Positions 7,107 through 14,263 are shown, numbered from the stretch's first letter. The stretch: 28,446 nt of DNA from Maccoyibacter sp900556645 (GCA_958349535.1 CATWDJ010000026.1:1-28446), one strand, 5' to 3'. Numbers and translations are program-made. The notes: generated from the letters alone by a model not told the origin.

Positions 7107-7578
7107 ATATTTATACCGTGCGAAGCGGACGGATAACGGAGAATGGGTGGAAGGCAGTTTAATGATGGATATACATAAAAATGTTGAGACAAACGAAGAA
7201 AGTGAAATTTTTGGGATATATCCTAACGGACGGGATTATGTAAAAGTAGTAGACCAATCCACCATCTGCCAGTGCACCGGACTTAAGGATAAGAACGGGA
7301 AGCTAATTTTTGAGAATGATATTTTGATGTGCCACGGCAATAAAAAGGATTTATGCAAGGTTTGCTTTGGAGAATTTAAAGTGCTTGATATCGAAAATAT
7401 GGTAGATGTTGATATTGTCCAAGGATGGTATTATAAACCGCTTGAAACAGATGGATTGAGTAAATGTGAACCATTTTGTCATGAAATGCCATTAACAAAT
7501 TATTATCTTGAACGCATGGAAGCAGAGGTTGTAAGCAACATTTTTGACAACCCGGAACTGTTGGAGGTGGGAGAATGA
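7096..7578 (+). CDS. YopX family protein (160 aa)
   Basis: Recognised by the YopX-type opening: RYLYRAKRTDNGEWVEGSLM, then DYVKVVDQSTICQCTGLKDK-NGKLIFENDIL. YopX proteins are common accessory genes of Firmicute phages; their function is unknown. A GGAAGGAGAG ribosome site precedes the start. The last codons overlap the next gene by 4 nt (ATGA), indicating a translationally coupled accessory operon. Confidence 0.85.
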   Translation: MEDRYLYRAKRTDNGEWVEGSLMMDIHKNVETNEESEIFGIYPNGRDYVKVVDQSTICQCTGLKDKNGKLIFENDILMCHGNKKDLCKVCFGEFKVLDIENMVDVDIVQGWYYKPLETDGLSKCEPFCHEMPLTNYYLERMEAEVVSNIFDNPELLEVGE

Positions 7579-7865
7579 GTAAAGCAATATTAGTAATGGA
7601 TATGCCGGAAAACTGTAAAGATTGCATTATGAGCATTCAATCAAAAGAAAAACATACAGGACAATTCTGTTGGAGATGCATAAATGCTCCTACTATTATG
7701 ATTGATAAGTCTGGAGATAAGCCAGATTTTTGTCCTCTACGTCCGGTGCCGGAGAAAGTAACTGAACCTATTGACGAAGAGGATATTGGAAAAGATTATT
7801 CAGAAGGTACAATGGATGGTTGGAATGCCTGCATAGATGCGATAGGAGGTGGCGATATTGCATGA
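7575..7865 (+). CDS. Cys-rich hypothetical phage protein (96 aa)
   Basis: The start overlaps the YopX stop (ATGA), with GGAGGTGGGAG upstream. The N-terminal half carries CKDC, CWRC and FCPLRPVP, a pattern seen in small zinc-ribbon-like phage proteins ending in a PLRP(V)P motif. The C-terminus (DYSEGTMDGWNACIDAI) resembles the ends of Lar/DUF551-type accessory proteins. Function unknown. The 3' end carries the ribosome site of the next gene. Confidence 0.65.
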   Translation: MSKAILVMDMPENCKDCIMSIQSKEKHTGQFCWRCINAPTIMIDKSGDKPDFCPLRPVPEKVTEPIDEEDIGKDYSEGTMDGWNACIDAIGGGDIA

Positions 7866-8457
7866 ACAGGAAGCTATTATTTTCATAAAAAATGCTATGG
7901 AACAGTCGAGAAATGCATTGGCAGAATTAATGCTTTCAGCACCAAAGGTATTTAAGAGAAGAACTGGATTACTAGGCGAATATTACAGTAACCTTGAAAA
8001 CTGTAAAAAAGAAATTCAATCTTGTGAGATAGCAATCAAGGCACTGGAAGAAATACAACAGTACCGGGCAATCGGCAAACCGAAGGAAGTTAAACAGAAG
8101 TTAGAAGAACTTGAGCGGTGGCATACCTATCGTCTTGCTATAAATGTGAAAAATCCGTTTGCAAAAATGTCCACTTCTATCTGCCATAACTGTGACCACA
8201 AAGACGAGTACATAGAAGAGCTGGAAGTTGAAGTGGAAGAGTACCGAAAAATCGGAACACTAGAGGAATGTCTTGCAGCGGTGGAGAAGAAAGAAGTTAG
8301 AAACAAGGCTATTGATGATTTTGCAGAATTACTGAAAGGTAAATTAGTACGGAAATATGCAAATGCAAGTGAAACACAACAGTATGTTGCAATGCAGGCT
8401 ACAGATTGGTGCAATGAAATTGCAGAGCAGTTGAAAGGCGGTGGAGTGGATGACTAG
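7858..8457 (+). CDS. Helical hypothetical phage protein with probable TTG start (199 aa)
   Basis: A GTG at 7849 opens the frame, but the AGGAGG at 7844-7849 overlaps it. The same ribosome site stands 8 nt before TTG 7858, which is preferred. The protein is largely alpha-helical with coiled-coil-like stretches (SNLENCKKEIQSCEIAIKAL and EYIEELEVEVEEYRKI) and a central CHNCDHKDEY motif that may bind metal. Related helical proteins with the EYRKIGTLEEC segment are frequent in clostridial prophages. No function is assigned. It overlaps the upstream gene by 8 nt. Confidence 0.65.
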   Translation: MHEQEAIIFIKNAMEQSRNALAELMLSAPKVFKRRTGLLGEYYSNLENCKKEIQSCEIAIKALEEIQQYRAIGKPKEVKQKLEELERWHTYRLAINVKNPFAKMSTSICHNCDHKDEYIEELEVEVEEYRKIGTLEECLAAVEKKEVRNKAIDDFAELLKGKLVRKYANASETQQYVAMQATDWCNEIAEQLKGGGVDD

Positions 8458-8496
8458 AGGATAGAGGTAAATTAGACATTATGATGGAGGTAATGT

Positions 8497-8685
8497 ATGA
8501 AGGAAGTTATGAAAATTCGGCAAATATCTGTAGATGGAACAATCATAAATACAGATAACATTACGCCTAAACAAGCATTGATTTTTTTGCACAAACATAA
8601 ACCATTTAAAAAAGCTACGGTTTTCGCTTTGGATGGTTGGCATTGGGATTATACAATGAGAAATAACAGAATTGTAAGAAAGTAA
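8497..8685 (+). CDS. Hypothetical phage protein (62 aa)
   Basis: ATG 8497 is preceded by GGAGG at 8485-8489. The product MKEVMKIRQISVDGTIINTD... is a small alpha/beta protein with a Lys-rich centre (FLHKHKPFKKATVFAL) and an aromatic end (GWHWDYTMRNN). No family is recognised. Codon use and ribosome site fit the neighbouring accessory genes. Confidence 0.6.
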   Translation: MKEVMKIRQISVDGTIINTDNITPKQALIFLHKHKPFKKATVFALDGWHWDYTMRNNRIVRK

Positions 8686-8707
8686 ACTGACATTTAGAGG
8701 AGGTATT

Positions 8708-8899
8708 ATGCAGAAAGTAGAATTAAAACCGTGTCCATTTTGCGGTGGTAAAGCGGTAATACATGTTGATAATGGTGTAAGAGTTATTTGTAAGGAATGC
8801 TGTGCAATGACAAAAATCTTGTGTGATGGAACAGCACAAGGTAAACCGACAGGAAGTGCAATTGGTTCTGTTGTAGATGCATGGAATAGGAGAGTGTGA
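8708..8899 (+). CDS. Lar-like restriction alleviation zinc ribbon protein (63 aa)
   Basis: The sequence has the Lar-family signature: LKPCPFCGGKAVIHV with the first CxxC, VICKECCAM with the second, and the typical C-terminal VVDAWNRRV. Rac prophage Lar modulates type I restriction-modification, but most phage members of this family are untested, so an anti-restriction role here is only inferred. GGAGG precedes the start. It sits in the accessory operon directly before a DUF551 gene. Confidence 0.75.
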   Translation: MQKVELKPCPFCGGKAVIHVDNGVRVICKECCAMTKILCDGTAQGKPTGSAIGSVVDAWNRRV

Positions 8900-8900
8900 T

Positions 8901-9269
8901 ATGCAGGAAGTATTCGAGAAGATTATTGAGAAGTTGGAAGAAAAGATTGTAATTACATGGAAGCATGATTATGACGGCGGCAGGAAAGATGCTTTCAACG
9001 AGGCAATCGAAATTGTCAAGCAGGCAGCCGCAGAGTTCAACAACGGCTGGATTCCGTGTAGTAGCGGAAAGTTACCAGATGAAGGGGATGAATTTTATCC
9101 CATGTGTTTCGTTACGCTTGACAATGGGGCTGTATGCCTTGGCGTTTATCGGTATGATGATAAGCAATGGTATACAAAAATGATTAAGGATGAAACCTTG
9201 TATACAACAAAGCGTAATGTAATCGCATGGCAACCACTGCCAGAGCCATATCAGCCGAAGGGAGAGTGA
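8901..9269 (+). CDS. DUF551 domain protein (122 aa)
   Basis: The start is placed at ATG 8901, not the upstream ATG 8877 inside the Lar-like gene, because AGGAGAG lies at 8888-8894. The N-terminal 40 residues are helical (FEKIIEKLEEK). The rest is a DUF551 domain: GWIPCSSGKLPDEGDEFYPM, a central GVYRYDDKQWY strand region and the closing VIAWQPLPEPY. DUF551 proteins are common phage accessory proteins without known function. Confidence 0.8.
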   Translation: MQEVFEKIIEKLEEKIVITWKHDYDGGRKDAFNEAIEIVKQAAAEFNNGWIPCSSGKLPDEGDEFYPMCFVTLDNGAVCLGVYRYDDKQWYTKMIKDETLYTTKRNVIAWQPLPEPYQPKGE

Positions 9270-9273
9270 TGTC

Positions 9274-9711
9274 ATGGCAATTTTAAATTACACAACAACA
9301 GTAGATTCCTTTAAGACGGTATCAGAAATAGAATATATCTTGATGAAGCATAGAGCAAAATCAATTATGAAGAACTATGAAGGCGAATCAATAACTGGAT
9401 TATCATTCCTGATTGACACAGGAATACAGCAGATACCTGTCAGGTTACCAGTTAAAGTAGATGAGTGTCTGGAAGTATTGAAGCGTGAGAAAGCAAACGG
9501 AGCAAGAAGCATTAAGGCAACGAGAGAACAGGCGGAGCGTGTTGCGTGGAGGATTTTGAAAGACTGGGTAGAGGCTCAGATGGCATTATTAGACATTGAA
9601 ATGGTTAAATTTGAAGAAATTTTCCTTCCATACATCGAGATGCAGGGAGGACAGACAATTTTTGAAAAATTGGAATCAAATCAATTTTTACTAGAGGAAG
9701 TGGAGGAATAG
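9274..9711 (+). CDS. Hypothetical phage protein (145 aa)
   Basis: ATG 9274 follows GGGAGAG at 9260-9266. The protein opens MAILNYTTTVDSFKTVSEIE, continues with a MKHRAKSIMKNYE segment and GLSFLIDTG, and ends in helices containing REQAERVAWRILKDWVEAQM. This resembles a family of uncharacterised proteins I associate with the accessory region of clostridial prophages, without an established function. It is 3 nt from the next gene, in the same operon. Confidence 0.65.
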   Translation: MAILNYTTTVDSFKTVSEIEYILMKHRAKSIMKNYEGESITGLSFLIDTGIQQIPVRLPVKVDECLEVLKREKANGARSIKATREQAERVAWRILKDWVEAQMALLDIEMVKFEEIFLPYIEMQGGQTIFEKLESNQFLLEEVEE

Positions 9712-9714
9712 GAA

Positions 9715-10152
9715 ATGGGATGGATTAAAATTCAAGATAGTAGTTATTTACAACGGATGCCGAAAGAAGACTGCATGATATGGATTACGAGAACCATGTA
9801 TACTGGCAGACGTTGGACACAGAGAATAAAACATTATGCGGGACATGACATTATGTATGATGGTACTATTGCATGGATGCCAGACCAAGAAGAACAACCA
9901 GAACCGTACATTGGATGTGATGTAGAGGTTGTTCAGTTAGTAAGAAGCACAGATTTTTATGATGATTATCTTTATGACGAGCAAGTGAGTAAGACTAACG
10001 CCGACCGGATTCGTTCCATGAGTGATGAGGAACTGGCAATGTGTATGATGTGTCCGAATGAGAATGGTTTAGCGGAAATTAATTGTGACCATAGCGATAA
10101 TTGTAATTGCTACGGATGCATATTAAGATGGCTACGGTCAGAAGTGGAATAG
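9715..10152 (+). CDS. DUF551-like protein with Cys-rich C-terminus (145 aa)
   Basis: The N-terminal half (WIKIQDSSYLQRMPKEDCMI to GTIAWMPDQEEQPEPY) looks like a diverged DUF551 domain. The C-terminal half starts with DRIRSMSDEELAMCM, a segment frequent in short Lachnospiraceae phage proteins, and carries C-x2-C plus a CDHSDNCNCYGC cluster ending in LRWL, probably metal binding. Ribosome site: GTGGAGGAATAGGA upstream. The fusion of two accessory modules suggests reshuffling. Function unknown. Confidence 0.65.
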   Translation: MGWIKIQDSSYLQRMPKEDCMIWITRTMYTGRRWTQRIKHYAGHDIMYDGTIAWMPDQEEQPEPYIGCDVEVVQLVRSTDFYDDYLYDEQVSKTNADRIRSMSDEELAMCMMCPNENGLAEINCDHSDNCNCYGCILRWLRSEVE

Positions 10153-10228
10153 AGTTTGAGGTACATTGAATATTGGCAGGCGGTGTGGTATGATTTATTC
10201 AATACTGATTACAAGGAGATAGCAAATT

Positions 10229-10873
10229 ATGAAGTACGTAAAAAAGTACTGGAAAAAGATTTTATGTGTAATAGCCATAATTATCTTTCCTTTTTTGTTG
10301 GAATTGATTCTTTTTTTTACACCGGTTGTAAGTAAATTCAGTAATGAAGCATGGTTTTCATTTACTAGTTCATATATTGGTGCAGTTGTGACACTTGAAG
10401 TAATGTATATAACATTTAAAAAGAGTGATGAGGAAAATAAGAATCTTATTATACAACAAAAAAAGCAACATGACATCGATAGGGAAAATGAAAAATTGTC
10501 TAAAATAATACATGTTTTACTATTGGATGGATATTATTTTCTTGATCCAGATACAGTGTGCGAGAATATGGATAGGTTTCTTGGAGATTTACATTATGTT
10601 CAATTTGATACATTGAAGTTTAAATATATGACGCACAAAGATGAAAAATTAATGGATGAATTACTTAAGCTTCAAATGGAAGAAGTTAAAATAATAAATG
10701 AAATGCAAGAAAACACGCCGCATGTAGATTCACAACAAAAAGCAAAAGACTTGAAAAGAATTTTTATGAAATCTGGATTGGAACTAAGTCAAAATGCTAA
10801 TTTACACAGAGAAATAATTAAAGTGATGTATGATAACTATCTTGAAAGGGTATATGAACAATATTACTTGTGA
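10229..10873 (+). CDS. Two-helix membrane protein with cytoplasmic coiled coil (214 aa)
   Basis: The N-terminus holds two hydrophobic segments, about residues 11-32 (ILCVIAIIIFPFLLELILFF) and about 46-63 (SSYIGAVVTLEVMYITF), followed by a charged, probably cytoplasmic coiled coil and a helical domain. No family is firmly recognised. The layout resembles small membrane proteins often found in prophage morons and abortive-infection cassettes. Local GC is very low (17 of 60 bases in 10441-10500), unlike flanking genes, which suggests separate acquisition. ACAAGGAG precedes the start. A terminator at 10880 closes the unit. Confidence 0.65.
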   Translation: MKYVKKYWKKILCVIAIIIFPFLLELILFFTPVVSKFSNEAWFSFTSSYIGAVVTLEVMYITFKKSDEENKNLIIQQKKQHDIDRENEKLSKIIHVLLLDGYYFLDPDTVCENMDRFLGDLHYVQFDTLKFKYMTHKDEKLMDELLKLQMEEVKIINEMQENTPHVDSQQKAKDLKRIFMKSGLELSQNANLHREIIKVMYDNYLERVYEQYYL

Positions 10874-10879
10874 TTTCAT

Positions 10880-10912
10880 TACCAACCGTTAGTATTCGAT
10901 GGTTGGTATTTT
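10880..10912 (+). terminator. Intrinsic terminator after the membrane protein gene
   Basis: TACCAACC (10880-10887) pairs with GGTTGGTA (10901-10908) around a 13-nt loop, followed by TTTT then A-rich sequence. It begins 7 nt after the stop and isolates the gene from the next one. Confidence 0.7.
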
Positions 10913-10932
10913 AAAAAGAACAGGAGAAATAT

Positions 10933-11355
10933 ATGAAAAAAATTTCTTTTCAAAATATGTTTACAGAATATTATTTTAAGTATTGCCCGAAAATTAGATA
11001 TATTACACAAAGCAAAGATCCAGATATAATAGCTTCATTTTGTTTTAAAGATTTTTTGAGTTTTTTAAAAGACTTTGATAGCGTAAGTTCTGAATTTGAA
11101 ACAGGCGTTATATATATTGCTGTTACACACGATTTAATTATTAATAAGCTAAAAAAATTTCCCAATATAAAGATATGGAAAATTCCATACTTTTGGAAAA
11201 ATGTTTCAATTACTAATTTAAAAAAATATATAATCGGGGAAAAAACACGGTGTGCAAAGTGTAGAGAAAATAAATGTTGTAAAATTTATAAATATTTTGA
11301 TAAGCATAAAACAAAAGAAGTGAATGACTATCTTGTCATTATTAAAAAGATATAA
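10933..11355 (+). CDS. Unknown AT-rich protein with Cys cluster (140 aa)
   Basis: No family is recognised. The coding sequence is extremely AT-rich (14 G/C of 60 bases in 11161-11220). The protein is basic, about half beta-like (GVIYIAVTHDLIINKLKKFP, then IKIWKIPYFWKNVS) and carries a CAKCRENKCC motif near residues 107-116, compatible with a metal site. ACAGGAGAAA precedes ATG 10933. Because it lies between terminators and differs in composition from the neighbours, it is probably a self-contained moron; superinfection defence is a guess. Confidence 0.55.
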   Translation: MKKISFQNMFTEYYFKYCPKIRYITQSKDPDIIASFCFKDFLSFLKDFDSVSSEFETGVIYIAVTHDLIINKLKKFPNIKIWKIPYFWKNVSITNLKKYIIGEKTRCAKCRENKCCKIYKYFDKHKTKEVNDYLVIIKKI

Positions 11356-11365
11356 TACTAAAAAT

Positions 11366-11414
11366 ATGTCATTGTTTGGCACACAAAAATGTGTTAAAAT
11401 ATTAAAATCATAAG
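11366..11414 (+). promoter_or_regulatory. Promoter module copy 1 (extended -10, operator-like repeat)
   Basis: TTGTTT at 11372-11377, a 17-nt spacer and TGT-TAAAAT with the -10 at 11395-11400 make an extended -10 promoter. The spacer contains GGCACACAAAAATGTG, an inverted repeat that may be an operator. About 49 nt of this module, ending in ATCATAAG, recurs at 12164-12209. Confidence 0.6.
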
Positions 11415-11415
11415 T

Positions 11416-11442
11416 GGCGAATCGAATAGATTCGCCTTTTTT
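11416..11442 (+). terminator. Intrinsic terminator directly downstream of promoter copy 1
   Basis: GGCGAATC and GATTCGCC form a perfect 8-bp stem with a 5-nt loop, followed by TTTTTT. It begins only about 10 nt after the expected transcription start of the promoter module, so it would attenuate that promoter as well as end transcription from upstream. Confidence 0.85.
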
Positions 11443-11462
11443 ATTGCAGAAAGGAGGCACCT

Positions 11463-12014
11463 ATGAATACAGTACAGCCAATCCGTGATATAGATATTGT
11501 ATGGGATATTGCGGACTATCTTGGGAAAACAAGTGAAAGAAATCGGATTATGTTTCTTTTCGGTATCTATGTCGGAATCAGAGTAAGCGATATTCTTGAA
11601 TTACGTGTCCGGGATGTGAGAGATAAGAAGAGTGTTGGCATCAGAGAGAAGAAAACAGGAAAAGAAAAGATTTTCCCAATCAATGATGAACTGAGACCGG
11701 AGCTCAATAAGTACATAAAAGAAAAAGAGGACTATGAGTGGCTGTTTCCGTCACGACAGGGAATCGGGCATCTTTCCCGTTGTCAGGCATACAATATTTT
11801 AAATGAAGCAGGACAGAGGTTCGGTCTTGATAGGATTGGAACCCATACCATGAGAAAAACATTCGGGTATCATTTCTATCAGCAGACACACGATATAGCG
11901 ACACTTCAAAAAATATTCAATCATTCCAGTCCGCAGGTTACCTTAAGGTACATAGGAATATCACAGGATATGCAGGATGCAGCTATACGGAGATTGAGCT
12001 ATAAGCGAAGATGA
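11463..12014 (+). CDS. Minimal tyrosine recombinase, catalytic domain only (183 aa)
   Basis: All catalytic residues of a tyrosine recombinase are present: R40 (GIRVSDIL), a beta-hairpin Lys at 64 or 67 (EKKTGKEK), HTMR with H128 and R131, H154 (FNHSS) and Y163 (LRYIGI). The N-terminal core-binding and arm-binding domains of phage integrases are missing; a full integrase is usually about 350-400 aa. It is therefore unlikely to be the prophage integrase. Short XerC/D-like proteins of this type occur ahead of packaging genes in many Firmicute prophages. AGAAAGGAGG precedes the start. The gene is flanked by two copies of a promoter/terminator module. Confidence 0.85.
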   Translation: MNTVQPIRDIDIVWDIADYLGKTSERNRIMFLFGIYVGIRVSDILELRVRDVRDKKSVGIREKKTGKEKIFPINDELRPELNKYIKEKEDYEWLFPSRQGIGHLSRCQAYNILNEAGQRFGLDRIGTHTMRKTFGYHFYQQTHDIATLQKIFNHSSPQVTLRYIGISQDMQDAAIRRLSYKRR

Positions 12015-12163
12015 TTTTATTTTTTTGAGCCAGATAAACATATTGAAATTTAAAGTATAACACGATATCCATATGACGGATTTCTACTATATATAATCGC
12101 CGAAAAATGGAACTTATACAAAATATTAGATATGTTAAACTCAAAGAATAAAAAAATAAAAAG

Positions 12164-12209
12164 ATGTCATTGTTTGGCACACCGAAATGTGCTAATATGT
12201 AATCATAAG
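12164..12209 (+). promoter_or_regulatory. Promoter module copy 2 (extended -10, operator-like repeat)
   Basis: TTGTTT at 12170-12175, a 17-nt spacer and TGC-TAATAT with the -10 at 12193-12198. ATGTCATTGTTTGGCACAC is identical to copy 1, and AAATGTG and ATCATAAG are also shared. The spacer again carries GCACA/TGTGC inverted arms. It is the best candidate start for the late (head) transcript. Confidence 0.65.
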
Positions 12210-12239
12210 AATTGGAACCAGAAATCCAATTCTTTTTTT
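12208..12239 (+). terminator. Intrinsic terminator directly downstream of promoter copy 2
   Basis: AGAATTGGA (12208-12216) pairs perfectly with TCCAATTCT (12225-12233) around 8 nt, followed by seven T. It starts within a few bases of the expected transcription start, so full-length transcripts would need readthrough or antitermination. Confidence 0.85.
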
Positions 12240-12315
12240 ATTTCTTCTACCATGTATCTGCCGCTTGTTGTGAGCGGCAGAACTCATTTAGGAGAAAAAA
12301 AGGAAAGGTATCAGT

Positions 12316-12483
12316 ATGAAAATAAAAGTCATAACAGATGAGAAAATAAAGGATTGTAGTGTCTGCCCGTTAAAACCAACATATACGAGAGAGTGTGGAA
12401 AACAGGAATCATTGAATGTCAATAGTGGACAGACCTACAGAAAGAAGCCGGATAAAAGATGCATGATAAATTATCAGAAGTAA
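12316..12483 (+). CDS. Four-cysteine small protein (55 aa)
   Basis: ATG 12316 is preceded by AAAGGAAAGG. The product starts MKIKVITDEKIKDCSVCPLK; cysteines lie at 14, 17, 27 and 49 (CSVC, REC, RCM), like other small phage zinc-finger-type proteins with a C-x2-C-PLKP start. It is the first gene after promoter copy 2 and precedes the HNH nuclease gene, where a packaging or late-regulation role is possible but unproven. Confidence 0.55.
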   Translation: MKIKVITDEKIKDCSVCPLKPTYTRECGKQESLNVNSGQTYRKKPDKRCMINYQK

Positions 12484-12556
12484 ATGTGAAAAAGTATATT
12501 GAGCAACTCATAGAAGATGATGAGCTATGAAAATTCTATAAGATTAAGGTGATAAG

Positions 12557-12910
12557 ATGCCTAAAACATTTAGAGCAGACAGAGACGGAACCCACAGAGG
12601 AGCATTTGAAAAAAATAAAAAGAAGATATATGCAACTCAGACAGTGTGTGGAATATGTGGAAAGCCCGTCAATTTCTCAATAAAGTATCCACATCCGCTT
12701 TCCCCATGCATCGACCACATTATTCCAATAGCTAAGGGTGGTCATCCAAGTGACATTGGCAACTTACAACTAGCCCATTGGACTTGTAATCGACAGAAAT
12801 CGGATAAGATTATTGAGAGTAGAGGAACGGTGAACAGTAATAATGCAGAAGTGTTAAGTAATAGACTCCTTCCTCAGTCAATGAATTGGAATGAATACAG
12901 AGGAACATGA
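12557..12910 (+). CDS. HNH endonuclease, packaging-associated (117 aa)
   Basis: A compact HNH nuclease: zinc knuckle C31-x2-C34 (CGICG), the catalytic H of CIDHIIPIAKGGHP (D53-H54), N69 in DIGNLQLAH, and a closing HWTCNRQKSDK. Phage HNH proteins beside packaging genes assist the large terminase in specific genome cleavage, as in HK97 gp74, which probably applies here. No small terminase gene is seen, so it may partly fill that place. AAGGTGAT precedes the start. The stop overlaps an in-frame ATG (12907) of the portal reading frame. Confidence 0.85.
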   Translation: MPKTFRADRDGTHRGAFEKNKKKIYATQTVCGICGKPVNFSIKYPHPLSPCIDHIIPIAKGGHPSDIGNLQLAHWTCNRQKSDKIIESRGTVNSNNAEVLSNRLLPQSMNWNEYRGT

Positions 12911-13002
12911 GAATAGGGGGCATATACCCCTCTCACGTGCCCGTCAGGGGTACAGCCGTCCCACTGCGAATATTTTCTCACGAAAATTTTAAGGAGGCTA
13001 AA
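12911..13002 (+). promoter_or_regulatory. Structured GC-rich leader of the portal gene
   Basis: Two mutually exclusive hairpins can form: AGGGG (12915-12919) with CCCCT (12927-12931), or TACCCCT (12925-12931) with AGGGGTA (12946-12952). A third, ATTTT/AAAAT (12972-12987), sits just before AAGGAGG. The stretch is open in the portal frame from ATG 12907, so a leader peptide or N-terminal extension is an alternative. Confidence 0.5.
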
Positions 13003-14259
13003 ATGGCAGAATACGAAGGAATAGGATACCTTAGAAGAAAGCTAAATAGTAAGCGTTATAGGGTAAATATGAGATATAAATACTACGAGATGAAAAATGT
13101 AGTAAAAGATATAAGCCAAATGACCCCACCAAACATGAAATGGCTAACCGCTTGCCTTGGATGGTGCGGTAAGGCAGTTGATAGTTTGGCGGATAGATTA
13201 GTGTTCAAGGAGTTCACGGATGATCATTTCGATATTAATAAAATCTATCAGATGAACAATCCAGACACATTATTTGACAGTGCGGTGTTGTCAGCTTTGA
13301 TTTCATCGTGCTGTTTTATTTACATCTCGCCGGACGATGACGGATATCCTCGGTTACAGGTAATTGACGGGGCAAATGCAACCGGAATCATTGACCCGAT
13401 AACAGGGCTATTAAAAGAGGGATATGCGGTACTTGAAAGAGATAAGAGTAATAATGTTGTCTTAGAGGCTTACTTCGTTCCCGGAAGGACGTATTATATC
13501 AGAAAAGGATCTAGTGAGATTCAGAGTGTTCAAAACGTAGCACCATATCCTTTATTGGTTCCGATTATTTATAGACCGGATGCAGTAAGGGAGTTCGGGC
13601 ATTCAAGAATCAGCCGAGCTTGTATGCAGATTATGCAGTCAGCACTAAGAACTATAAAGCGTTCTGAGGTTTCCGCTGAATTTTATTCATTCCCTCAGAA
13701 ATACGTTTTGGGATTATCGGAAGATGCGGAACCAATGGATAAATGGAAAGCAACAATGTCGAGTATGCTGACATTTACAAAGGACGAGGAAGGAGATTAT
13801 CCACAGGTAGGACAATTTACACAGCAGAGTATGAGTCCTTATATAGAGCAGTTTAGAATGTTCGCTTCTCTCTTTGCAGGGGAAACAGGCTTAACATTGG
13901 ACGACCTTGGATTCGTTTCGGACAACCCATCGAGTGCAGAGGCAATTAAAGCATCACATGAGAATTTGAGACTATCAGCAAGAAAAGCACAGAGGACGTT
14001 TGGCAGTGGTTTCTTGAATGCGGGATATTTGGCAGCATGTATTCGTGATGATTATCCGTATCAGCGTAGACAGATTTATCTTACAAAGCCAACATGGGAG
14101 CCGATATTTGAACCAGACGCAGCAATGTTGTCCGGTATTGGTGATGGAGCAATTAAAATTAACCAAGCTGTACCGGGATATTTCGGAAGTGATAACTTAA
14201 GAACATTAACGGGGATAGATGCAAGCAGGAATCCGGTAATTACGCAGACGGAGGAATAA
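13003..14259 (+). CDS. Phage portal protein (418 aa)
   Basis: Forms the dodecameric DNA-entry ring at one capsid vertex. ATG 13003 follows AAGGAGG at 12991-12997; an upstream in-frame ATG at 12907 has only a weak ribosome site. Recognisable segments of the SPP1-type portal family are the early AVDSLADRLVF, the central VAPYPLLVPIIYRPDAVREF-GHSRISRACM stretch, the stem helix region around SAEFYSFPQKYVLGL, and LGFVSDNPSSAEAIKASHEN, which is highly characteristic. Length fits the family. The MuF gene starts 4 nt after the stop. Confidence 0.9.
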   Translation: MAEYEGIGYLRRKLNSKRYRVNMRYKYYEMKNVVKDISQMTPPNMKWLTACLGWCGKAVDSLADRLVFKEFTDDHFDINKIYQMNNPDTLFDSAVLSALISSCCFIYISPDDDGYPRLQVIDGANATGIIDPITGLLKEGYAVLERDKSNNVVLEAYFVPGRTYYIRKGSSEIQSVQNVAPYPLLVPIIYRPDAVREFGHSRISRACMQIMQSALRTIKRSEVSAEFYSFPQKYVLGLSEDAEPMDKWKATMSSMLTFTKDEEGDYPQVGQFTQQSMSPYIEQFRMFASLFAGETGLTLDDLGFVSDNPSSAEAIKASHENLRLSARKAQRTFGSGFLNAGYLAACIRDDYPYQRRQIYLTKPTWEPIFEPDAAMLSGIGDGAIKINQAVPGYFGSDNLRTLTGIDASRNPVITQTEE

Positions 14260-14263
14260 ACGG

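Larger units (their letters stand above)
12015..12315. other. Regulatory gap between recombinase and late genes
   Basis: About 300 nt without a credible gene. It holds promoter module copy 2, its terminator, and a second hairpin (TCTGCCGCT 12257-12265 with AGCGGCAGA 12273-12281) before the ribosome site of the next small gene. The stretch 12015-12160 is AT-rich with no feature I can name. Confidence 0.7.

Noticed and set aside
11463..12014. Prophage integrase
   Set aside because: It has only the catalytic domain and lies in the middle of the prophage, far from the right end; the true integrase is expected at the left end outside the window.
12132..12341. 69-aa open frame across the recombinase/late gap
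   Set aside because: It has no ribosome site and runs through promoter copy 2, a strong terminator and a hairpin; regulatory DNA explains it better.
12459..12530. 23-aa ORF overlapping the end of the four-Cys protein gene
   Set aside because: Only a poor ribosome site and no recognisable feature, though it cannot be excluded.
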